Source: Candidatus Methanophagales archaeon (GTDB taxonomy: Archaea; Halobacteriota; Syntropharchaeia; Alkanophagales; Methanospirareceae). From it: DNA of 14,090 bases. A program made the position numbers and the translations under genes. The stretch's first letter is position 1. The number at the start of each line of letters is the position of its first letter. Positions 1 through 8,194 of the stretch are shown here, piece by piece. The notes beneath the pieces are model-generated. The model had not been told where the DNA came from. It was given only the letters and a program-made list of their open reading frames with translations, and did not search any database. Where the stretch lies: contig JAGLZV010000002.1 in NCBI GenBank assembly GCA_023131215.1, positions 1 to 14,090 of the forward strand, written 5' to 3'.

Positions 1-1170
1 AGAGCGATGCAGGACCTACTCCCACTGCTCAAAGAAGGTTTTGACGAACTCTGGCAGGAGATTTACGTACTCGCTACGACACGCATTCTTGGTTATATCC
101 CCTTGAAGCGGGTTGGGAGCGTGTGGGAGCGACTCCATGATCCGAACAAGCTCACTCCGAATCTCAGCTCGAAGAAGCTTTCTGAGGTGTTGAAGGTGGT
201 GGGCTCGGACAGAGGCGGTCAAGACATCATCTTCAGGGAGCTATCGAGGAATGGCCGGCAGTTTGTCTACGATCTGAGTGTTGTCTTTACACGTTCCGAG
301 GGCATCAACATTGCAGAGGTGGGGTACAACAAAGACCACATGTATGTTCCGCAGATAAATCTCGCACTCCTCTATTCGGTGGATAAGGGCCTACCAACCA
401 TGATAAGGGCACTGCCAGGCTCGATTAAGGATATAACCTCTCTGTATAACTCGCTCAGAGAGAGCGGCATAGAGGGCAAGATACTCATACTTGACCGGGG
501 ATTTTTCTCCAAGGACGTTGTGGCGTTTCTCCTTGAACAGGAGATATCCTTCCTCCTTCCTGCTCGAAGGAACAGCAAGCTATACGATATAAGGATTCAC
601 CTCACAGGACACTTCTTCTACCGTGAAAGACTGATCAGGTTCGGGAAGAGGCGGGTAGAGGGGTATTTCCTCTATTTATTCGAAGACGCAGTGCTGAGGA
701 TGGAGGAAGAGAAGACGATGTATAAGCGACTGGATGAGGGAACAATCAATAAGGAAAGGATTGAGAGAGGTCTAAAACGTGCTGGAAGGATCCTTCTAAT
801 CTCTGATCTGGATAAAGATGGAAGAGAGGTCTTCACGATGTATAAACAGCGCGGTGGTGTGGAGAATCAGTTTGATACCTATAAAAATGTGCTGAATGCC
901 GACAGGATGTATCTCCAAGACGATGAGAGCGTTTTCGGGCATCTATTCACGTCCTTCTTAGCCCTCTATGGCTACTGCACGCTCGAGGCTGCGCTTAAAA
1001 AAGCCGGGCTTCTCCGTAAGTTCTCCCCTATAGATCTGCTGGAAGAGTTTTCAAAGGTTTATATCGTCACGGATGGCGAGCGGGAGGTAATTTCAGAGAT
1101 TCCGAGAAAAGTAGCTGAACTCGACAAACTGTTAGGGATTGATGTATTCCCTAAAATGATGCGGAGTTAG
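1..1170 (+). CDS. IS4-superfamily (IS1634-like) transposase, 5' end outside window
   Basis: DDE transposase that would cut and join the ends of its insertion sequence. The reading frame is open to the first base of the window, so the ATG at position 7 may be internal. Counting from that Met (387 residues to the stop), the likely catalytic triad is Asp89 (YDLSVVF), Asp163 (LILDRGFF) and Glu286 (RGGVENQFDTYK). The last block, with the downstream GHLFTSFLAL helix, is typical of IS1634-type members of the IS4 superfamily. Full-length relatives are usually around 500 residues, which fits a missing N-terminus. The gene runs toward hsdR, and its TAG overlaps the TAA that ends the hsdR fragment, so it marks the right end of an element inserted into hsdR. 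The family call is confident; the subfamily is from memory of motifs only. Confidence 0.88.
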   Translation, partial: RAMQDLLPLLKEGFDELWQEIYVLATTRILGYIPLKRVGSVWERLHDPNKLTPNLSSKKLSEVLKVVGSDRGGQDIIFRELSRNGRQFVYDLSVVFTRSEGINIAEVGYNKDHMYVPQINLALLYSVDKGLPTMIRALPGSIKDITSLYNSLRESGIEGKILILDRGFFSKDVVAFLLEQEISFLLPARRNSKLYDIRIHLTGHFFYRERLIRFGKRRVEGYFLYLFEDAVLRMEEEKTMYKRLDEGTINKERIERGLKRAGRILLISDLDKDGREVFTMYKQRGGVENQFDTYKNVLNADRMYLQDDESVFGHLFTSFLALYGYCTLEAALKKAGLLRKFSPIDLLEEFSKVYIVTDGEREVISEIPRKVAELDKLLGIDVFPKMMRS

Positions 1171-1172
1171 GG
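1132..1172. repeat. TTAGGG/CCCTAA motif cluster at right end of the insertion sequence
   Basis: TTAGGGA occurs at 1132-1138, its exact inverse TCCCTAA at 1148-1154, and TTAGGG again at 1167-1172. Successive copies start 17-18 bases apart in alternating orientation. The cluster spans the last codons of the transposase and ends where hsdR-like sequence resumes at about 1173. This position suits an IS terminal inverted repeat or transposase-binding sites. The left end of the element is outside the window, so the inverted repeat cannot be confirmed. Confidence 0.4.
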
Positions 1173-2741
1173 TTTGAAGTATCGGTTGAACGTGGTGTAA
1201 TGCTCCAGAACATCCAGGATGAACCCTTCTTCAATCGCCTGCCGCATGGAATATATGTGGAAAGCAACAGGCTTACCTTCGGCATTCTTCTGACCAAAGA
1301 GTTCCAAAGTCTTGTTCTTAGGCGTTGCGGTAAATGCAAAGTAGGAGATATGGGACTGTCGCCCTCTGGTTCGGATTTCCTTGATGATTTCGTCTTCCGG
1401 GTCGAAATCGTCCCGGTCTTCTTCCTCTGCTTCTTCAAGATTAACAGATAATACTTTCTTCAAATGCTTTGCTGATTCGCCTGATTGGCTGGAATGCGCT
1501 TCATCTAAGATAACGGCAAACCGCTGACCTCGTAAATTGGTCATCGCTTCGGAAATAACCGGGAATTTTTGCAGTGTTGTTGTTATAATACCCTTTCCCT
1601 CTTCTAATGCTTTCTTTAACTCTTTAGAACCCTTTTCTACCGCTTTAACCACGCCTGGCGTCTGTTCAAATTGTTTAATATTATCGCGCAGTTGTTTGTC
1701 CAATACCTTGCGGTCTGTCACCACAACAATACTGTCAAACAGCCGTTCCTTATCGGTCTCCTTCTGATAGAACCGTGCCAGTTGGTGACATAGCCATGCG
1801 ATTTCATAAGACTTACCAGACCCCGCAGAATGCTGAATAAGGTAGTTATTGCCTACACCCTCTTTCTTTACTGTGTTCAACAGTTGTCTGACCAAATCCA
1901 ACTGGTGGTATCGAGGGAAGACAAAAACTTCTTTCGCTAATTCTACCACTCCTCTGGTCTCGTCCCAAAATTTTTCCGTCTTGACGTGGACATGCAGGTA
2001 ATCATTGATGAGATTCAGCAACGTATCGGGTTGCAGGATGTCTTCCCATAGATATGCGGTCTTGTGCCCATTTGGATTAACCGGGTTTTCTGTGTCCTTA
2101 TTAAAAGGCAGAAACCTGGTTTTATCACCCTCCAGTTTAGTGGTCATAAAGACCTTTTCATTTCCAACGGCAAAATGTACCAGACAGCGTTTGAACTGTA
2201 ACAGAGGTTCTCTCGGGTCTCGGTCAGTCTTGTATTGTTTGACCGCATCTTCAACAAACTGACCTGTCAGCGAGTTCTTCAGCTCTGCGGTGATAACAGG
2301 AAGACCGTTAAGGAAGATGGTAAGGTCTAACGAGCTTTCGGTCTTCTTGCTGTATTTGAGCTGTCGGACAACGGAGAACCTGTTTTGTGCATACAGTTTT
2401 TGATGTTCGGGGTTCATTCCGCTGGCGGGTTTGTAGTACGCCAATCGGAACTTTGCTCCTCTGTCCTTGATGCCTTTCCGCAGGACGTGCAGAGTACCCC
2501 TATTACGGATTTCCTGTGACAGGCGGTAACACAGTTTGTTTGCAGTGTCTGCACCGTATTGCCGCTGCAGTTTTTCGTGTTCTTTTGGTTGTGTCGCCTG
2601 AATGAACTGGATGACTTCATCGGGTATCAGGCATAGGTCTTTGTCGTAGTCTTTGGGGTGGCGTTTGTGATAGCCCGAAGTCAGAAGGTGCTCTACTATG
2701 TGCTCTTCAAAATCCTGTTCTTTGTAGGTTTGCGGTGTCAT
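1167..2741 (-). pseudogene. hsdR: Type I restriction endonuclease subunit HsdR, 3' half lost
   Basis: The restriction/translocation subunit of a type I RM complex, which cuts unmodified DNA after ATP-driven translocation. The 524 residues hold the N-terminal PD-(D/E)xK nuclease (Asp139 in SSLDLT, then ELK at 153-155), a Walker A motif HSAGSGKS at 304-311, the Walker B/DEAH box LDEAH at 412-416 and motif III TATP at 471-474. The protein stops at FNRYFKP, whereas relatives are usually 800-1100 residues and continue with the second RecA domain and the HsdM-binding C-terminus. The stop falls exactly at the end of the adjoining transposase gene, so an insertion is the simplest cause. Without the second helicase lobe it should not translocate or cleave normally. 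The start ATG overlaps the hsdS stop by four bases (ATGA), indicating translational coupling. Confidence 0.9.
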
Positions 2742-4066
2742 ACTGAAACTTCCTCCCTTACATCGATCTTACCTGTAACAGCTTCGGAGATGAGGGCTGT
2801 GCGGTATTCTTGGAGGAGTTTAATAGATTTAATATGATTCTCAATCGATATGTCAATCTCTTTTGCTATTTTATCTAAATACTCTGCGATTTGATTTTGT
2901 TCATTAATTGGGGGAAGTGAAATATATGAGCTATTAAATGAATGGGTACTTAGACCATAACGTGTTATCCCATTTGCCGATACAACAAATTGATCATTGA
3001 ATTTCTTTGCACAGAATAGACGGAAAAGATATTCGCCCAATAGAAATCTTCTGTCTGGACGAATATGCGTAAGATGATAACCGCATAGAACATTATTAAA
3101 GTCTTCAGTAACCAAAGCAGCATTAGCAATATCATCAGGAGTTTCTGAATCCTTAGTAGCTAATACATCACCATATTTAATTGAAAATTTTTCGATTTCA
3201 CGAGGTAATGCTGTTGCTTTCATAAATCCAATTTTGCTATTAATAAACTCATTGTTATACACATCTAAATAGTTACATAAAAATACGTCTTCTTCATTTT
3301 CATAACTCTTCTTATCAACATTACTAAATTGCACATTAGCAATATACTTTAGTCTTTTCACTTCCCAATGCTCCGGTATCTTCCCCAACCACTCAATGCC
3401 CGAATCTTTCATCTTCACATTGGGGTTCAGTCCTTTGGTAACTGCCTGGTTGATGATTGCCGTGCGTTGTTCCTTGAGAAGGTCTATCAGTTTCTGTGTC
3501 TTATCAATGAGCGTGTCTATCTGACGGGTCTTGCGGTCGAGGTAGTTTGCGATGGCTTGTTGTTCGGATTTTGTGGGAGAAATGATGTTTATTCTTAAAA
3601 ACTCTTCGGGATACAATCTCAATCGTGAGTCTATTATACCAGTCGAATTACGTTTGAATTCTGCTATATAGAAATCAGTGCGAAGCAAGTAGTGGAGGTA
3701 TGTTGGATCATAATTGTCCGAAATACAACGAAAAACGGAATATGAGGGACTAACAATTCCATCCCAAAAAGTCACCCCCAATCCTCTTTTCCATGCCAAC
3801 ATGATGTTTATTATCAAATCGTTACGCTTACAAATCTTATACCCAACTAAGGAATCTGCCCTGGTTAACCAATCTCCTTCTTCTATAACTTCACGACGTG
3901 GAGAAACCCCATAATATTCGGATACGGATAATAATGTTTCAGAACCATCTTCTGACTTTTCTTTTACTTCTTTATAAACATACTTTCCTCTCTGCACTTC
4001 CCAATGCTCAGGAATCTCCCCTATCCCCTCAACGCTGCTGTCTTTATACTTCAAATATGGTTTCAT
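2738..4066 (-). CDS. hsdS: Type I RM specificity subunit HsdS
   Basis: Specificity subunit that sets the bipartite target for HsdM methylation and HsdR cleavage. It has 442 residues, normal for the family, in two matching halves. Each half opens with a KxKDSxxExxGxIPEHWEV block (about 7-24 and 218-236), continues with a variable target-recognition domain, and closes with a coiled-coil spacer beginning EQQAIANYLDRK (about 168-211) or EQNQIAEYLDKI (about 389-432). The spacers end in the similar strings RTAIINQAVT and RTALISEAVT. The TRDs look strongly AT-rich compared with the conserved blocks, as expected if they are exchanged between strains. The gene starts seven bases after the hepT stop, with no clear Shine-Dalgarno, so it probably depends on upstream translation. 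Confidence 0.95.
   Translation of the reverse strand: MKPYLKYKDSSVEGIGEIPEHWEVQRGKYVYKEVKEKSEDGSETLLSVSEYYGVSPRREVIEEGDWLTRADSLVGYKICKRNDLIINIMLAWKRGLGVTFWDGIVSPSYSVFRCISDNYDPTYLHYLLRTDFYIAEFKRNSTGIIDSRLRLYPEEFLRINIISPTKSEQQAIANYLDRKTRQIDTLIDKTQKLIDLLKEQRTAIINQAVTKGLNPNVKMKDSGIEWLGKIPEHWEVKRLKYIANVQFSNVDKKSYENEEDVFLCNYLDVYNNEFINSKIGFMKATALPREIEKFSIKYGDVLATKDSETPDDIANAALVTEDFNNVLCGYHLTHIRPDRRFLLGEYLFRLFCAKKFNDQFVVSANGITRYGLSTHSFNSSYISLPPINEQNQIAEYLDKIAKEIDISIENHIKSIKLLQEYRTALISEAVTGKIDVREEVSV
3359..3418. repeat. hsdS internal repeat, second-half copy
   Basis: Codes for the conserved block at the start of the second HsdS half. It shares an exact 15-base run (3359-3373) with the copy at 3995-4009 and stays recognisably similar for about 60 bases. 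Such repeats allow recombination between half-subunits or with other hsdS alleles. Confidence 0.7.
3995..4054. repeat. hsdS internal repeat, first-half copy
   Basis: Partner of the repeat at 3359-3418, in the same orientation. It encodes the N-terminal SSVEGIGEIPEHWEV block. The exact match is CACTTCCCAATGCTC at 3995-4009; the remainder is diverged. Confidence 0.7.
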
Positions 4067-4072
4067 AGTCCA

Positions 4073-4417
4073 TCAACCCAACTCTTCCAGAATCTTTTTA
4101 ACTTCTTTTTTAAGCTGTAACAGATTGGTAGTTGCGATCTGCCAGACTTCTTCCGCGTCAATCCCGAAATAATCATGAGCCACCAGATTTCTGAATCCTT
4201 TAATTTTTATCCAGTCTATACGGCTATATTTTTCCTTAAACTGAACTGTAAGTCTTTCCACCATTTCGCCAATAATGATGAAATTCATCATAGCAGCATC
4301 AAAGCTAATTGTATTTTCAAAAAACTCATCAGCATCAGCAAAAGGAGAAATATACTCCTCTATCTTTTCAATAGCTTCCAGTATTCCCATGAGATTTTGT
4401 TTGTCTTTACTCCACAT
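4073..4417 (-). CDS. hepT: HepT-like HEPN toxin (DUF86)
   Basis: HEPN-family protein of 114 residues, expected to be an RNase toxin held in check by its MNT partner. The RNase signature R-x4-6-H-x-Y is present as Arg76, His81 and Tyr83 in RNLVAHDYFG. In the characterised HepT/MntA system the motif Tyr is the residue AMPylated by the antitoxin, and it is conserved here. The rest is helical, with a typical KKEVKKILEE tail. The start overlaps the end of mntA by 11 bases, and hsdS begins seven bases after the stop, so all three should be on one transcript. Family and partner are clear; toxicity is inferred from the intact motif. Confidence 0.92.
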   Translation of the reverse strand: MWSKDKQNLMGILEAIEKIEEYISPFADADEFFENTISFDAAMMNFIIIGEMVERLTVQFKEKYSRIDWIKIKGFRNLVAHDYFGIDAEEVWQIATTNLLQLKKEVKKILEELG

Positions 4418-4709
4418 ACACCGCCTCGTTGATGATTTGAGACTTCACATAAGATTTAAGATATTTCTCTCTCGCTATATCCACATCGCGATGAAACTGC
4501 TTACCAATAAATTCCCGTAATTCCTCTTTCAACTCGTAAATAGCAGGCGTATTCTCTTCCAATTCAATGATAATGTCTATATCACTATCTTCTGTCTGTT
4601 CATTATGCACAAAAGACCCAAAGAGCCCAATTTTTTTAATAAAAAAATGCTCTTTTAAATAGTTCATGTTTTGCCGAATAAAATTCAAAATATCTTCCTT
4701 CTTTATCAT
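4407..4709 (-). CDS. mntA: MntA-like minimal nucleotidyltransferase antitoxin
   Basis: Minimal nucleotidyltransferase of 100 residues. The signature is GLFGSFVHNEQTEDSDIDI: GSF at 31-33, then paired carboxylates Asp43 and Asp45. A likely third metal ligand is Asp77 in HRDVDIARE. In studied MNT/HEPN pairs this enzyme transfers AMP to the tyrosine of HepT and so neutralises it. The catalytic residues look complete, so the antitoxin should be active. Its ATG overlaps the hsdM stop by four bases (ATGA), and its 3' end overlaps hepT by 11 bases. Antitoxin before toxin is a common order for the family. Confidence 0.92.
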   Translation of the reverse strand: MIKKEDILNFIRQNMNYLKEHFFIKKIGLFGSFVHNEQTEDSDIDIIIELEENTPAIYELKEELREFIGKQFHRDVDIAREKYLKSYVKSQIINEAVYVE

Positions 4710-6427
4710 TTTCGCACATCTCCCAGAATATCCTTTAACATCCCTTCAGTTTCCCCTTCCAGCGCCATAATGCCCGCCTTGATCTCTTCTAAAGATCGCA
4801 GGGGTTTATATTCGTAGAAATACTTTGTAAAGTTAATTTCATATCCAACCTTATCCTTGCTTCTATCCATCCACGCATCTGGAACGTGTGGTTTAACTTC
4901 ACGTTCAAAGTATTTGTCAATATCCTCTTTCAACGGAACTTTCTCATAATCCCGCAATGATGTATCAGGTTTAGGTTTTCCTCTTTTATCTCGTACAATT
5001 TCGCCGTTCTCAATGAGGGGTCGTTCAACGGTAATCTTAGTATATCCAAAATCATCATTATCAAAAATCTTACAGTTTTCTCCTGCTTCAAACTGTGTGT
5101 AAATCGCGGTGATTTCTCGAATCTGCTCATCAGTAATGTAATTCCGTTTATTCCCCAGACTCTTTCTCATCTTCTGGTAATAGTCCACAGCATTGATGAG
5201 CTGGACTTTTCCTCTGCGTCTTTCGGGTTTGCGATTGGACACAATCCAGATGTAAGTGGCAATTCCCGTGTTGTAAAATAATTCAGTGGGAAGTGCAATG
5301 ATAGCTTCCAGCCAGTCGTTTTCAATAATCCATTTGCGGATATTGCTCTCGCCAGACCCCGCATCACCGGTAAAAAGCGGAGACCCGTTAAAGATGATAG
5401 CAATGCGACTTCCACGAGGTTCCATCTTGGAGATCATGTGCTGCAAGAAGAGTAACGCGCCATCACTAACTCGTGGTAGTCCCGCATGAAACCGACCATG
5501 GTACTCGTTCGCTTCGTTCTTGATAAACTCCTGCTCCTTTTTCCAGCTCACACCAAACGGAGGATTGCTCAGCATATAGTTAAATCTAGTTCCCTTGAAC
5601 CTGTCTTCACTGAAGCTTGTCCCCTGACGGATGTTATCAGCCTCTTCACCCATAATCAGGACATCGGATTTGGCAATGGCGTACGTCTGCTCGTTCAGTT
5701 CCTGCCCGTACATCACGATTTCCACATCGGGGTTGATCTTCTGCCGGATATGCTCCTTTGCAATCGTGAGCATACCGCCTGTTCCACATGCCGGGTCAAA
5801 AACAGTTCGGATAATTCCTCTACCTTTGAGTTCCTCTTGATGTTCTGCAAAGAGGAGATTCACCATCAATCGTATCACTTCACGGGGTGTGTAGTGTTCA
5901 CCCGCGGTCTCGTTGGACATCTCGGAAAATCTGCGCAGAAGCTCCTCAAAGATGTAGCCCATTTCATGGTTCGCAACCACATCGGGATGCAGGTCAATTT
6001 CAGTGAATTTATCTACAAGCGGGAACATGAGGTTGTTCTTGAGCAGTCTGGCGACAATCTTGTCTATCTGGAAATTATCTATCATTTCTCGGACGTTCTC
6101 ACTGAATCCGTTGATGTAGTTGTTGAAGTTCAGTTCTATGTTTCCGGCATCCTGTGCCAACCGGCGGAGGTCGTAATAGGAAGTGTTGTAGAAATTCAGC
6201 CCGTTGGTTGCGTGTAATAATACCTGTGCGGGGTCTGGCAGAACGTCTTTGAATTTCTTGTAAGTCGTAATGACTGCGTCTTTGTGGTCTTCCAATACGC
6301 AGTCCAGCCGTCTCAAGACCACGAAGGGGAGAATGACATCTCCGTATTCATGTTGTTTGAACGACCCACGTAAAATGTCGTCTGCAACCTGCCATATGAA
6401 GTTTGCCTTGTCCTGGAAGTTGTTCAT
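4706..6427 (-). CDS. hsdM: Type I RM N6-adenine methyltransferase HsdM
   Basis: Modification subunit: with HsdS it methylates adenine N6 using S-adenosylmethionine. It has 573 residues, within or slightly above the family range. The N-terminal helical domain begins NNFQDKANFIWQVADDILRG, which matches family starts and supports the ATG at 6427. The connecting block GEHYTPREVIRLMV lies near 176-189. SAM-binding motif I is DPACGTGG at 211-218, and catalytic motif IV is NPPF at 288-291. All expected residues are present, so methylation should survive the loss of hsdR. It is the first gene of the operon and overlaps mntA. No clear Shine-Dalgarno precedes it, suggesting a short-leader or leaderless message. 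Confidence 0.96.
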   Translation of the reverse strand: MNNFQDKANFIWQVADDILRGSFKQHEYGDVILPFVVLRRLDCVLEDHKDAVITTYKKFKDVLPDPAQVLLHATNGLNFYNTSYYDLRRLAQDAGNIELNFNNYINGFSENVREMIDNFQIDKIVARLLKNNLMFPLVDKFTEIDLHPDVVANHEMGYIFEELLRRFSEMSNETAGEHYTPREVIRLMVNLLFAEHQEELKGRGIIRTVFDPACGTGGMLTIAKEHIRQKINPDVEIVMYGQELNEQTYAIAKSDVLIMGEEADNIRQGTSFSEDRFKGTRFNYMLSNPPFGVSWKKEQEFIKNEANEYHGRFHAGLPRVSDGALLFLQHMISKMEPRGSRIAIIFNGSPLFTGDAGSGESNIRKWIIENDWLEAIIALPTELFYNTGIATYIWIVSNRKPERRRGKVQLINAVDYYQKMRKSLGNKRNYITDEQIREITAIYTQFEAGENCKIFDNDDFGYTKITVERPLIENGEIVRDKRGKPKPDTSLRDYEKVPLKEDIDKYFEREVKPHVPDAWMDRSKDKVGYEINFTKYFYEYKPLRSLEEIKAGIMALEGETEGMLKDILGDVRK

Positions 6428-6440
6428 AAATATTTTATTG

Positions 6441-6470
6441 TATATAAAGTATAACTTTCTTCTATTTAAG
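6441..6470 (-). promoter_or_regulatory. Candidate archaeal promoter for the hsd operon
   Basis: Read on the minus strand, two TATA-like boxes precede hsdM: TTTATATA at 6441-6448 and TTAAATA at 6463-6469. With the usual spacing of about 26 bases from box centre to transcription start, the farther box would give a leader of roughly 13 nt. The nearer box would start inside the gene. The choice is an inference. Confidence 0.35.
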
Positions 6471-6577
6471 ACACAGATTACACGGATTTACACGGATTTT
6501 TTCTTTTGGTGGGTTAGGTGAGCAATTTTTAACGGCATTAATCTTTTCATCTGTGTTAATCTGCGTTAATCTGTGTC
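6470..6577. repeat. Imperfect inverted repeat built of about 10-bp units
   Basis: The left arm (6470-6498) starts GACACAGATTA and continues with two copies of a CACGGATTT unit. The right arm (6549-6577) is its imperfect reverse complement, reading ATCTGTGTTAATCTGCG and ending CTGTGTC. Each arm is about 29 bases made of three units with a period of 10-11, and about 50 bases separate the arms. It occupies the only non-coding spacer between the hsd operon and the TPR gene (6428-6647). Similar CACAGATTA/CACGGATT arrays are, from memory, common extragenic repeats in many genomes. A non-autonomous mobile element or a protein-binding array are both possible. Confidence 0.65.
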
Positions 6578-6647
6578 TATAATTTATTTTTTTGATTCTT
6601 CTATTCTCCCCTCTTGTGTCTCTTTTCCCGATAATGATTATCTTGCT

Positions 6648-8012
6648 TCACAGTTTCCTCACCTCATCAAGAAATGCAGGACGATTTTTAAATTCTGCTT
6701 TTAAACCAGAAAAACGCTTTTTCCACCGTGATTCATCTTTTAACAGATTAATGTAAATGTGTTTGACCTTAGCCAAATATCCCGCCGCAATACGATACGT
6801 ATTTCTATTTCCTCCCGGGATGTTTCTATAAGCACTTTGCCAGTAATACTCTATTATCTTTTCTGGAAAATCTTCTTCCAGCTTAGCTGCGAATTCATCA
6901 AACTCATTTATCATTATCCATTGATTCTTAGAGGGCTTTAAAATTGTATGCAAGACTGTCTCTCTCATGTTTTTGTCCAAGCAGATTCGTAGATAGTCAC
7001 AGATATCTTTTTCTTGAACATCTTTGAATATTTTGGGCTCAACCTGTTTCCAGTCTGCAGCCCTCATGAACTCTTTCATTTTCTTGTATTCTGCATAGTA
7101 GTTTCCATATCGCATGATTTTATATGCTTTTTGCAGAGCCTCTTTTGCTTTTTCGTAATTACCTTGAGTTTTATAATACTCAAATAGTCTGTCCAGCATG
7201 TCCTTCTCTTCGCTCTTCCGGGTCAACGCAATCCGAACAATTCGTTCTACATTAGGTGTGTCTCTTTTTTTAGCAAAATGCTCGAACAAAAATTGAAACA
7301 GCTCTGTAAGCTTCCCTTCACCTTTTAATATCCCCTGTTCTGCTGTTTCCAGTGCCTTTTGCAAATCTCCCTTCTTAACATAGAACTCCGCCAAATCCCA
7401 GTAATCCATACCGTAATGGAGATTTTCCATACGCATTTCTAAATATGCTCTTTCATTGCAAAGATAGTTCTTCTGGATACGCATAATCAATTCTTTTCGC
7501 CAATCAGAGGGATGTTTTGCCAGTTTTTCCACTAAATATTCCCATTCTTCCTTCATCTCGCACATCTCGAAAAAAATATGCATCAATTCATCCTCAAAAC
7601 CTGAATTCCCCTTATCATACTCCAAAAATGCGTCATCAAAAAATTCAAACTTCACGTCTGAGGATATATTACCTTCTTTAATCAATTCGGAAATTTCATT
7701 TAGCCAGTGATAAGCTTCCTCCTCTTCATCTTCAGGTCCACCGCCATATTCATTGAATTTCGAGATTATATTTTCGGCTTTTTCCCAGTATTCCATCAAT
7801 AACTCGTCATTTAGAGTCGCTACTTCCTCTGCAACTCTTGAAGCCTCTGCCTTCTCTTTAAACCACTCCAAAACCAATCTGTGTACTTCCGAGTTTTTCC
7901 TTATTAGATTTTGTACTAAATTGTATAAGTCCTCGACACCAAGAGATTTTAATTCTTCATCTAAACTAAAACCTTCGCTTTTCTCTTCTCCTTGTTCGCT
8001 ATGCGAAGACAT
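6648..8012 (-). CDS. Helical-repeat (TPR-like) protein of unknown function
   Basis: Acidic, almost wholly helical protein of 454 residues with no signal peptide or membrane segment, so probably cytosolic. Two TPR-like helix pairs are visible, at about 203-231 (WDLAEFYVKKGDLQKALETA) and 272-300 (LDRLFEYYKTQGNYEKAKEA). The N-terminus is charged and low in complexity (DEEEEA near 95-100). The C-terminus (about 386-454) contains YYWQSAYRN, then RNTYRIAAGYLAKVK, then a W-RF-L--RPAFLDE pattern. This resembles the tail of SWIM zinc-finger proteins, but no CxC...CxH motif is present, so it could be a SWIM-less relative. Such proteins usually act as protein-interaction scaffolds; the partner is unknown. 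The start is supported by an SD-like AGAGGTGG five bases upstream. Confidence 0.75.
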   Translation of the reverse strand: MSSHSEQGEEKSEGFSLDEELKSLGVEDLYNLVQNLIRKNSEVHRLVLEWFKEKAEASRVAEEVATLNDELLMEYWEKAENIISKFNEYGGGPEDEEEEAYHWLNEISELIKEGNISSDVKFEFFDDAFLEYDKGNSGFEDELMHIFFEMCEMKEEWEYLVEKLAKHPSDWRKELIMRIQKNYLCNERAYLEMRMENLHYGMDYWDLAEFYVKKGDLQKALETAEQGILKGEGKLTELFQFLFEHFAKKRDTPNVERIVRIALTRKSEEKDMLDRLFEYYKTQGNYEKAKEALQKAYKIMRYGNYYAEYKKMKEFMRAADWKQVEPKIFKDVQEKDICDYLRICLDKNMRETVLHTILKPSKNQWIMINEFDEFAAKLEEDFPEKIIEYYWQSAYRNIPGGNRNTYRIAAGYLAKVKHIYINLLKDESRWKKRFSGLKAEFKNRPAFLDEVRKL

Positions 8013-8194
8013 TTATACCACCTCTATCAATTCTTTCTGAATCTTTTTATTTATCTTCCAACTATGAAAAAGGGCTTCTATGTCCAACTTTTTGCGGGTA
8101 TATGAAGTCCTCCGAAGGGGAATTTTGGACAAAGCGGAGCTCTGTTATGCAAAGTTGCTCATGCCTTTTCATAAGCGCTCAGAAATTTCTCACG
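8013..8194. other. Intergenic spacer between hicA and the TPR-like gene
   Basis: No convincing ORF. It contains a 7-bp inverted repeat, TGTCCAA (8081-8087) and TTGGACA (8125-8131), around a short imperfect hairpin whose minus-strand loop is TTCG (near 8108-8121). It may form structure at the 3' end of the hicBA message, but no clean terminator is evident. Confidence 0.35.
8018..8025 (-). promoter_or_regulatory. Shine-Dalgarno of the TPR-like gene
   Basis: AGAGGTGG on the minus strand lies five bases before the ATG at 8012 and fixes that start. Confidence 0.7.

Noticed and set aside
5486..6217. A 243-codon open frame on the plus strand
   Set aside because: It is antisense to the most conserved part of hsdM, and its product has no recognisable domain.
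6630..6642. GATAATGATTATC, a perfect 13-bp palindrome resembling the core of a Fur box
   Set aside because: It lies just after the stop of the TPR-like gene with no gene starting nearby on either strand, so chance or a weak 3' structure is more likely than an operator.
8081..8155. Possible structured RNA between hicA and the TPR-like gene
   Set aside because: Only a 7-bp outer stem and a mismatched inner stem are seen; this is not enough to call an RNA gene.
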